The notes beneath the pieces are model-generated. The model was not told the DNA's origin. It did not search any database and was given only the letters and a program-made list of their open reading frames with translations. DNA of 9,751 bases, taken from positions 1 to 9,751 of the forward strand of contig JAUIKZ010000041.1 of assembly GCA_030433125.1 (NCBI GenBank), given 5' to 3'. The stretch is from Alphaproteobacteria bacterium. Its GTDB lineage: Bacteria; Pseudomonadota; Alphaproteobacteria; UBA6184. The position numbers and the translations under genes were made by a program. Of this stretch, positions 1 through 5,893 are shown piece by piece; positions within the stretch are counted from its first letter, which is position 1; each line of letters begins with the position of its first letter.

Positions 1-126
1 ACTGCGGTATTACTCGAAAAACAAAAGAGTTTAAAAGAAGATCTCAAGGAATGTCGGAAGGAAAAACAAGATTACCTTGATGGGTGGCAACGTGCACGGG
101 CAGATCTTCTTAATACAAAAAAGCGT
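1..126 (+). pseudogene. GrpE-like N-terminal coiled-coil fragment (partial, probable chimeric edge)
   Basis: Frame 1 is open from the window edge to a TGA at 229-231. Its first 42 codons read as a charged coiled coil, Leu-Glu-Lys-rich, followed by YLDGWQRARADLLNTKKR. This closely resembles the coiled-coil segment of GrpE, the DnaK nucleotide-exchange factor, and the 'YL-GWQRA-AD' form is one I associate with GrpE of candidate-phyla (Patescibacteria-type) bacteria rather than alphaproteobacteria. After KKR the similarity stops and the frame becomes a shadow of the Lnt domain in frame 2. There is no GrpE C-terminal beta domain. It could be a genuine rearrangement, an assembly chimera at a contig edge, or a chance resemblance of a short charged helix. 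The identification rests on recalled family patterns only. Confidence 0.45.
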
Positions 127-979
127 GCCACAGCGAGAAAAAATCTACCGCAATTATGCAGGAAACCATTTTTTGATGTATCTAGAGGAAATGGCAAAGG
201 CGCCGGAGGGCTCTATAATATTGTTACCTGAATCAGCCATTCGATTCTCTATATTAGAAAATCCACATTTTAATGACTTATTGTCACTCAAGCTGCCTCA
301 CGAAACTGTGTTGCTTACAGGCGCCACCTACCGAGAGTATGTTAAGGGTGAACCCAAATTCTCTAATAGTTTACTTGCCTTTAACAGCAGCGGTGAGAAA
401 CTAGATGTGTATAGAAAATATAAAGTGATGCCTTATGGCGAAGCGATGCCAAGCTGGATAGAATATGTGGCGCCCAAGCTTAAAGCCATTAACAGCTCTA
501 CAGTTCGTTACACAGAAGGGTCGCCACCTACGAATACCTATATTGCTGTGGGGACAAAACGCGTTTCTTACTTCCCTTTAATTTGTTATGAGGCGCTATT
601 CCCGAGTCTCATGAATTATGAAGAAAAACCTGATTTCCTTTTGAATGTTAGTAATGACGGCTGGTTTATTGGAAGCCGCGGGCCGATAAGTCATTATTTG
701 CTAAACAAAGCGCGCGCCGTAGAGGAGGGGGTGCCTATGGTTAGAATTGCTAACTATGGACCGTGCGTTATAGTGGGCCCTCACGGTGAAGAGAGGGCCG
801 GATCTATCCTGAAAATGGGCCAACAAATGAACGTTGTTGCGCAATTACCACACAAATTTAAGGGAAATACCCTATTCAGCAAATTAGGTGGTAGTGCTGT
901 TAAGATTCTGTTAGTTGTTTTGATGTTTTGTTACCTGTGTGTGGTGGTAATTGTGAAAAGAACACTGACTGAGCAGTAA
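77..979 (+). CDS. lnt: Apolipoprotein N-acyltransferase, C-terminal carbon-nitrogen hydrolase domain (5'-truncated)
   Basis: Lnt transfers an acyl chain from phospholipid to the N-terminal Cys of diacylglyceryl-prolipoproteins, the last step of lipoprotein maturation at the inner membrane. Numbering from the TTG at 77, the nitrilase-fold catalytic residues are present: Glu52 in LLPESAI, Lys114 in YRKYKVMPYGE and Cys170 in LICYEALFP. Glu122 matches the family's conserved P[FY]GE. The NVSNDGWF and HYLLNKARAVEEG-PMVRIANYG blocks are also typical. One hydrophobic helix at about 275-293 fits the C-terminal membrane anchor. Usual length is about 500 residues. The roughly 200-residue N-terminal half with its membrane helices is missing, and the frame has a TAA at 32-34. 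Recognisable Lnt sequence begins near residue 10 (base 104). The TTG/ATG at 77/80 has no well-placed ribosome site (GGAAGG lies about 16 bases away), so the start is nominal. It may be a broken gene or a joining artefact. Confidence 0.8.
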   Translation: MMGGNVHGQIFLIQKSVPQREKIYRNYAGNHFLMYLEEMAKAPEGSIILLPESAIRFSILENPHFNDLLSLKLPHETVLLTGATYREYVKGEPKFSNSLLAFNSSGEKLDVYRKYKVMPYGEAMPSWIEYVAPKLKAINSSTVRYTEGSPPTNTYIAVGTKRVSYFPLICYEALFPSLMNYEEKPDFLLNVSNDGWFIGSRGPISHYLLNKARAVEEGVPMVRIANYGPCVIVGPHGEERAGSILKMGQQMNVVAQLPHKFKGNTLFSKLGGSAVKILLVVLMFCYLCVVVIVKRTLTEQ

Positions 980-1027
980 CATTTTTACCACACAAATTAA
1001 CAAAATTGGTTTTTGCGTAAGTTTTAA

Positions 1028-1056
1028 TTGCAACGCTTCACGTTAAAAACTAAAAA
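1028..1056 (+). promoter_or_regulatory. Possible porin promoter
   Basis: TTGCAA at 1028-1033 and TAAAAA at 1051-1056 are 17 bases apart, each matching 4 of 6 consensus positions. They would give a short leader of about 20 bases before the porin start. The match is weak in an AT-rich gap, so this is a suggestion only. Confidence 0.25.
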
Positions 1057-1073
1057 AAGATGAATGATGATAC

Positions 1074-1080
1074 AAGGAGG
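1074..1080 (+). promoter_or_regulatory. Shine-Dalgarno site that fixes the porin start
   Basis: AAGGAGG lies 4 bases before the ATG at 1085. In-frame ATGs at 1064 and 1067 lie upstream of this site and have no ribosome site of their own. Starting there would put seven extra residues in front of a classical Lys-Lys signal peptide. The start at 1085 is therefore preferred. Confidence 0.8.
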
Positions 1081-1084
1081 AAAA

Positions 1085-2422
1085 ATGAAAAAATCATTAT
1101 TATTAGCAGCTACGGCTCTTAGCCTTGGGTTCGCAAGTGCAGACGCTAAAGCTGAAAAGTGTCCAGCTCCAACTGCCGGTTTGAAGGCAACTGTTGGTGG
1201 TCACCTTGATATTAACTTTAAAGGCGCTGCCAGCAAAACGGTTAACGGCAAAGCTTTCGGTGATGGAGATGACGATGTGTCATATTTCGCAAATCACTCT
1301 GGTATGGGCTCTAGCGAAGCAAAACTACGCTTCACAGTTGAGGGTTCTCATGGCATGCTTCACTACGGTGGTGTAATGAAGTTGAACTTGTTGGGCTTTA
1401 AAACTGATTCAGAAGACGAAAACACTCGTAAACTTTCTGCCATGGTTCAAGATGCAAACATCTTCATGAAAGTTCCTTTCGTTGAGTTCCGTTTTGGTCG
1501 TCAAAAAGCAGCTGACAACGTATTAGCCCACGCTACACTTATGGGTGGCGCTGACTGGTTTGGTAAGTATGGCATGGTAAACACTGGTCACTCTTATTCT
1601 GTGACACCAGCTGGCATGGAAGCAGTTCTTGCTAATGCGGCAGCAGATGCTTTTGTTGAAGAAGCAAACAACCGCCTAAACTGGAAGGTTGATTCTTCTT
1701 TCGCATCTTATGCTAACCGCTTGCTAATTACAACTGACCGCTTTATGCCAATCAATGGCAATGGTGGTTTAATGTTCGCATTGAGCATTACGCCAGACAA
1801 CACTGCTGAATTTGCTCGTAAGTCTAACGACTACAAAATGTTAGACAACTTGAACCTTACTGGTGGTTTGAACCTAGACTACGAATTAGTAAATGGTGCA
1901 CACTTTGGTTTAGCGGGTGTTGCTTCTTACCAAGCTACTGCTGATACTGATAGTGTTCTTGGTAACCACTTGAACTACCACTTTGGTGTTAAAGGTGGAT
2001 ACAAAGATTTCACTATCTCTGGTTTCATGACAAGCAACATGGGTGCTGGCATGGACAAAGAAGAGTATGAAACTGCTAAGCTTTCTTCTGGCACTTTCTT
2101 TGGTGGTGCGTTGCGCTACTGCCTATCTTTCGTGATGGGTAAACCAACAATCAGCGCTGGTATGGTTATGGGCTCAAGAAAAGATGTGCTTAAGCTTAAC
2201 GATACTGGTGATGGATGGGCTGCTGCTGATAATGCGGCTGACCAATCAGTTAGCCACTTTGCTGGTGGTGTTGACTTCACTATGGCTCCTGGCCTTAACG
2301 CTTACTTGGGTGCAGAATACATTAGCAGCGAAAACGTTGTGTTCCACAAAGCTAACGCTGGTGACAAGAAAGTCGACAACTCTGAACTTAACTTCAAAGC
2401 TGGTCTTGGTCTTTCTTTCTAA
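1085..2422 (+). CDS. Outer-membrane porin
   Basis: The 445-residue protein has a clear Sec signal peptide: a Lys-Lys start, a Leu/Ala-rich core and an AKA/EK cleavage site after residue 23. It ends in LGLSF, the terminal aromatic that the BAM complex recognises in outer-membrane beta-barrels. The mature chain alternates short amphipathic strands with Gly/Asn/Asp-rich turns. It contains the porin-like segment PFVEFRFGRQKAADN, similar to the G-R-Q-D region of Gram-negative porins, and starts with a KATVGGHLDINF strand. This fits a 16-strand general diffusion porin of the alphaproteobacterial Porin_4/OmpC-like type, probably trimeric. Specificity cannot be read from the sequence. Codon use is biased towards a few codons, which suggests high expression. 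A strong SD and a strong terminator make it a single-gene unit. Confidence 0.85.
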   Translation: MKKSLLLAATALSLGFASADAKAEKCPAPTAGLKATVGGHLDINFKGAASKTVNGKAFGDGDDDVSYFANHSGMGSSEAKLRFTVEGSHGMLHYGGVMKLNLLGFKTDSEDENTRKLSAMVQDANIFMKVPFVEFRFGRQKAADNVLAHATLMGGADWFGKYGMVNTGHSYSVTPAGMEAVLANAAADAFVEEANNRLNWKVDSSFASYANRLLITTDRFMPINGNGGLMFALSITPDNTAEFARKSNDYKMLDNLNLTGGLNLDYELVNGAHFGLAGVASYQATADTDSVLGNHLNYHFGVKGGYKDFTISGFMTSNMGAGMDKEEYETAKLSSGTFFGGALRYCLSFVMGKPTISAGMVMGSRKDVLKLNDTGDGWAAADNAADQSVSHFAGGVDFTMAPGLNAYLGAEYISSENVVFHKANAGDKKVDNSELNFKAGLGLSF

Positions 2423-2443
2423 TAAGGGTTTTAACTCTTATGC

Positions 2444-2474
2444 AAAAACCCTCGGTTCTGCCGAGGGTTTTTTT
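2444..2474 (+). terminator. Rho-independent terminator of the porin, probably bidirectional
   Basis: A perfect 7-bp GC-rich stem, CCCTCGG (2449-2455) with CCGAGGG (2461-2467), has a TTCTG loop and is followed by seven T. On the other strand the same stem is followed by five T (complement of 2444-2448). It lies between the convergent porin and ferredoxin reductase genes and can stop transcription from both sides. Confidence 0.92.
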
Positions 2475-2542
2475 GTGCTCATTAATTTATGCGTTTTTCT
2501 GCCCAGCTCAATTGCCGTAAAATATAAGTTTGTAGGTTTGTT

Positions 2543-3562
2543 TTAACTTCCTGGCACGCCTTTAGTGGTGGAGTGTTCAAAATGAAACGTGTGGTTCGGG
2601 TGCAGTTGCGCGCGTATAGCATGTACAGCCATAGCCGCCTCTGAAAAGCCACATAAGATGAGTTTTAACTTGTTGGGGTAAGAGGCTACATCGCCAATGG
2701 CATAGGTGCCCTTTATGCTTGTTTCCATGGTTAGTGGGTCGACCACTATCCCTTTTTCACTAATATCAAAAGGCCATTGTTTTAAGGGGCCTAGGTCCAT
2801 TCGCAACCCGAAGAAAGGTAGCAACACATCCGCCGCTAGCTCAACTTTGTTTCCGTCTAGATCCGACACAACCACGTCGGAGAGTTGGCCGTTTTCTCCC
2901 ACCAAACTATGTAGCTGATAAGGCGTGCAGAGGCTGATTTTACCATCATCTACAAGGTGCATCATTTTGTTAATGCTGTCTTGATGGGCGCGGAACTTGC
3001 TGCGCCGGTGCACTACGGTTACGCTCGCCGCTATATCCGCTAATATGTTAGCCCAATCTACCGCTGAGTCCCCGCCGCCTGCAATCACAACATGTTTGTT
3101 TGCAAAGCTTTCCGGTTTACGCACACTATAAAACACAGACTTTTCTTCATATTGTTCAATATTTTTGAGCGGTGGGCGGTTTGGTCCAAAAGCGCCACCA
3201 CCTGCCGCTACAACAACTGCCTTGGCGGCTATTTTTAACCCTTCGGACGTTTCAAGGGTAAAGAGCTTGGTGCTCTCATCAAAATGATAGGTTGTAACAC
3301 TTTGCCCTAATACAAACTGTGGGTTAAAGGGCATGGCTTGCTGCTCGAGCTTCTCGATAAGCTCACCCGCTGTTATGGATGGATAAGCCGGAATATCATA
3401 TATAGGTTTTTGGGGGTATAAAGCCGTGCACTGCCCGCCTATTTCGGGCAGGCTGTCTATGAGGGTGCACTTAAATCCAAGCATCCCCGCTTGGAATACA
3501 GCAAAGAGGCCAGTTGGACCGGCCCCTATAATTGCGATATCTGTTGTAAATGTATGGCTCAT
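2543..3562 (-). CDS. Ferredoxin/flavodoxin-NADP(+) reductase, thioredoxin-reductase-like (type 2)
   Basis: This 339-residue FAD flavoprotein passes electrons between NADPH and ferredoxin or flavodoxin in the cytoplasm. The FAD-binding GAGPTG is at 13-18, followed by E-IGGQC-ALYP near 40-50. The NADP-binding AGGGDSAVDWA is at 161-171 with the phosphate-binding HRR at 185-187. The second FAD motif, AIGDVASYPNKLKLILCGFSEA, is at 288-309. The tail HSTTKGVPG at 330-338 is typical of the YumC-type reductases. The CxxC redox pair of true thioredoxin reductases is absent, which separates the two families. The ATG overlaps the stop of the upstream binding-protein gene by 4 bases (ATGA) and has no SD at normal distance, so translation is probably coupled. 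Length is normal for the family (about 330-350). Confidence 0.92.
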   Translation of the reverse strand: MSHTFTTDIAIIGAGPTGLFAVFQAGMLGFKCTLIDSLPEIGGQCTALYPQKPIYDIPAYPSITAGELIEKLEQQAMPFNPQFVLGQSVTTYHFDESTKLFTLETSEGLKIAAKAVVVAAGGGAFGPNRPPLKNIEQYEEKSVFYSVRKPESFANKHVVIAGGGDSAVDWANILADIAASVTVVHRRSKFRAHQDSINKMMHLVDDGKISLCTPYQLHSLVGENGQLSDVVVSDLDGNKVELAADVLLPFFGLRMDLGPLKQWPFDISEKGIVVDPLTMETSIKGTYAIGDVASYPNKLKLILCGFSEAAMAVHAIRAQLHPNHTFHFEHSTTKGVPGS

Positions 3563-4518
3563 CGGTTGCGAACGTTAACCTCGTATAAATTGTATTTTTC
3601 TTTTGCAAGCTTAAGGCCATAGTTTTTTGCGAGATCTTCATTTAAAGCCACGCGCATTTCTTTTAGTGTTTTAAAAGGGATTTTCTCCACGTTCTCGCCT
3701 TTGAGAAGGCGGTGGAGCATAGCGGCTGTGGCGTTGGCTACGTCTGCCTCGTCAACACCCGCTGACATTAAGGCGCCAAAGTCTAAGGACGGATGTTTTG
3801 AACTAATAATGGGCAATTTTTGCGGATGGAGTTTTTTCGCAATAGCCGGCAGCAAAGAAAGCGCAAGGTTGTTTTCGTTAATTAAAAGAGCATCGTACAT
3901 GCCGTTTGCTTTTTCTAGGGCGGCGTTTAGATCCTCCTCTTTAGAAAATTCTATTACAACCAAGGTCAGCCCCATTTCTTCCGCGGCTCTTTTAGCGTTT
4001 TCAAGGATAAACACTGAGTTGGCTTCTTCAGGATTATGCATAATCGCCAATCGTTTAACATTATCGATAATGTCTGTAATAGCTTTTATTTGGCGTGCAA
4101 CGGGAATGTAATTGGATACGCCGGTTATATTTTTTGCTTCGAGCAAACCAGCTGACTTGGGATCCGTAATGGCGCTGAATAAGACGACCTCATTTATACC
4201 TGTTTTTTCTTTAGCAAACTTTTGGGCGCTTTGGGTGGTGAAGGGCACATACACACGCATTTCTTCTCCGTTTTCCATTTTGTGTGTAACGGTTACAGAA
4301 TCACGGTCGCTGAATTTAAATTCGTAATCGACGTTCTTCCCAGGAATGTAGCCAAGCTCTTTCATTTTGGCGATAAGGTGTACGGTCAGCAAATCAGCTG
4401 TGCGGTTGGGAAGTTCCATATGAAATGTAAGGGGACCAATTATATCAGCTTTTGGGGCGGATACGCATGCAATAAGGCCTGCTGTGGCAGCTAACATTGT
4501 TTTTGAGAAAGATTTCAT
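3559..4518 (-). CDS. ABC transporter substrate-binding protein (ABC_sub_bind / TrpX-like family)
   Basis: The 319-residue exported protein has the family's landmarks: ELGYIPGKNVDYEF near 54-67, VLFSAITDPKSAGLL, the NITGVSNYIPV-RQ segment, LAIMHNPEEANS, and a C-terminal stretch about GALMSAGVDE and LLKGE. Relatives bind amino acids or other small organic solutes and deliver them to a membrane permease; the ligand cannot be read here. The N-terminus can be parsed two ways: Sec cleavage after PKA (residue 24), or a lipobox LIAC with lipid attachment at Cys18. AGGAG lies 7 bases before the ATG. No permease or ATPase gene is in the window, although these usually adjoin; instead it overlaps a ferredoxin reductase gene by 4 bp. 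The segment at about 68-105 fits the family pattern less well than the rest. Confidence 0.85.
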   Translation of the reverse strand: MKSFSKTMLAATAGLIACVSAPKADIIGPLTFHMELPNRTADLLTVHLIAKMKELGYIPGKNVDYEFKFSDRDSVTVTHKMENGEEMRVYVPFTTQSAQKFAKEKTGINEVVLFSAITDPKSAGLLEAKNITGVSNYIPVARQIKAITDIIDNVKRLAIMHNPEEANSVFILENAKRAAEEMGLTLVVIEFSKEEDLNAALEKANGMYDALLINENNLALSLLPAIAKKLHPQKLPIISSKHPSLDFGALMSAGVDEADVANATAAMLHRLLKGENVEKIPFKTLKEMRVALNEDLAKNYGLKLAKEKYNLYEVNVRNR

Positions 4519-4550
4519 TGTTTTACTCCTAACATCTTTTTTTGTTTTTC

Positions 4551-4573
4551 AGCTCTCAAAAGAGGGCTTTTTG
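4551..4573 (+). terminator. Terminator-like hairpin in plus orientation inside the binding-protein leader
   Basis: AGCTCTC (4551-4557) pairs with GAGGGCT (4562-4568) across an AAAA loop, with one G-U pair, and is followed by a short T run. Read on the minus strand the stem has a C-A mismatch and no T run, so the signal faces away from both flanking genes. It may stop antisense transcription or mean nothing. Confidence 0.3.
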
Positions 4574-4592
4574 CGTTTGTTTATTTGTTCTT

Positions 4593-4598
4593 TTTATA
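4593..4598 (-). promoter_or_regulatory. Possible -10 element for the binding-protein/reductase unit
   Basis: On the minus strand TATAAA lies about 75 bases before the binding-protein ATG, in the 142-base gap after prfB. No convincing -35 hexamer is at the right spacing, so this is only a candidate. Confidence 0.2.
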
Positions 4599-4660
4599 CA
4601 GCGTATCTGTTTTTAAGATATTTGCAAGTATAAAAGTAGAATGGAAGAAAAGCCCCCGTA

Positions 4661-5768
4661 TTATTCTTTAAATCCTTTGTTATGCACAAGTGACGTTTCG
4701 AGGAAGCCATCTAAATCGCCATTTAAAACCGCCGTGGTGTTGCTCGTTTCGTGGCTGGTGCGCAGGTCTTTCACCATTTGGTAGGGCGCCAACACATAGG
4801 AACGAATTTGGTTGCCCCATCCATTATCACCCCGATTAGCGCTTTGTTGGGTGCTGGCTTCCATACGCTTTCGCAGCTCACGCTCATACAACCGCGACTT
4901 TAACACCTTCATCGCCGTAGCCTTATTTTTATGCTGACTACGGTCATTTTGGCATTGCACCACTACGCCTGTGGGAATGTGCGTGATACGAATGGCGCTT
5001 TCAGTGGTGTTCACATGCTGACCACCGGCGCCCGAGGCACGAAATGTATCAATACGCAGGTCGCTGTCAGCAATATCAATGGTGATATTATCATCAATTT
5101 CGGGGTAAACCCATACAGAGGCAAAACTGGTGTGGCGACGGTTGGACGAATCGAATGGCGAAATACGCACTAAACGATGCACGCCACTTTCCGTTTTGAG
5201 CCAGCCATAGGCCATATGGCCCGTGATCTTAAGTGTGGCCCACTTTATACCGGCATCTTCTCCGGCGTTTTCGTCAATCCATTCCACCTTGAAGCCCTTG
5301 CTTTCCCCCCAACGGCTATACATGCGTAACAGCATCTCGGCCCAATCTTGCGCCTCTGTGCCGCCAGCGCCGGCGTGCACCTCTAAAAAGCAGGGGTTGG
5401 GGTCAGCCTCCTCATTCAACAACACCTCTAGGCGGTATCGATTCGTCTGCTGAAACAGGGTCGCCAGTTCGGCGTCAAGCTGTTGAAGGGCACCGTCGTC
5501 GTCTTCCAGTTCCGTCAATTCGTATAACTCCACGATGTCCGCTAGTTGCGTGGAATAAGCCTTTACTTTGTTAACGCTGTCCTCAAGGATAGTACGTTCT
5601 TTTAATATCTTTTGGGCAGCTGCGGGGTCATCCCACAGGTTTTCCTCTTGCGCTTGCTGGTTTAACTCCTCGAGCCTTTTGAGGCTGGTGTTCCAGTCAA
5701 AGACACCTCCGAATGGTGGCGAGGTTTTGTTCTATTTGTGTAACCAAATTTTGTGTTTCGGCTTTCAT
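4661..5768 (-). CDS. prfB: Peptide chain release factor 2 (RF2), read through a programmed +1 frameshift
   Basis: RF2 recognises UGA and UAA stop codons and triggers peptide release. The product is 368 residues, normal for RF2, but encoded in two frames. Codons 1-23 run from the ATG at 5768 to CTT, then an in-frame TGA (5699-5697). A +1 shift continues at GAC (5698) to the TAA ending at 4661, giving RRCL-DWNTSLKRLEEL across the join. In full-length numbering the stop-recognition tripeptide SPF is at 203-205 and the catalytic GGQ at 248-250, essentially the E. coli positions. The SPF (rather than PxT) shows this is RF2 and not RF1. The ATG has AAGGA eight bases upstream. A search for single-frame ORFs would begin this protein wrongly at the GTG at 5533. 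A terminator separates it from the ankyrin gene, so it should have its own promoter, which I could not identify with confidence. Confidence 0.95.
5696..5710 (-). promoter_or_regulatory. prfB: prfB autoregulatory frameshift site
   Basis: On the minus strand the sequence is GGAGG-TGT-CTT-TGA-C. The internal Shine-Dalgarno-like GGAGG (5710-5706) lies 3 bases before the CTT slip codon, the same spacing as in E. coli prfB (AGGGGG-TAT-CTT-TGA-C). When RF2 is scarce the ribosome pauses at UGA and slips +1; when it is abundant it terminates after 23 residues. The layout is read directly; the mechanism is established for the family. Confidence 0.95.
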
Positions 5769-5841
5769 AATTGTTCCTTTTAATAATCTTATGTGTATGT
5801 TTACCAAGGGAGACGGTTAAGCGCAAGACGTTGGTTAATGC

Positions 5842-5869
5842 AAAAAGGGCAGCACGTGTGGCCGCCCTT
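5842..5869 (-). terminator. Rho-independent terminator of the ankyrin-repeat gene
   Basis: On the minus strand AAGGGCGGC pairs with GCTGCCCTT (nine pairs, one G-U) across a seven-base loop and is followed by a T run. It starts about 25 bases after the ankyrin gene's stop and ends before prfB, which makes the two genes separate transcription units. Confidence 0.88.
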
Positions 5870-5893
5870 CTTGGAGTGGTGTTGGAACACGGG

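Noticed and set aside
1064..1084. Porin start at the upstream ATG
   Set aside because: The SD sequence AAGGAGG lies between this ATG and the one at 1085, and the signal peptide begins cleanly at 1085.
2184..2546. Plus-strand open frame of 120 codons overlapping the porin end
   Set aside because: It runs out of frame through the porin and across its terminator. Its composition is that of a shifted porin frame, and a real gene would not cross a strong terminator.
2543..3562. Thioredoxin reductase
   Set aside because: The fold is shared, but the CxxC active-site pair is missing and the C-terminal KGVPG region is that of ferredoxin-NADP reductases.
4661..5533. Stand-alone 290-residue RF2 starting at the GTG at 5533
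   Set aside because: The frame continues upstream with clear RF2 sequence to the frameshift site at 5699. The GTG is an internal Val codon.
5842..5869. Small regulatory RNA between the ankyrin gene and prfB
   Set aside because: The only structure is a short GC-rich hairpin with a T run directly after the ankyrin stop, which is fully explained as a terminator.
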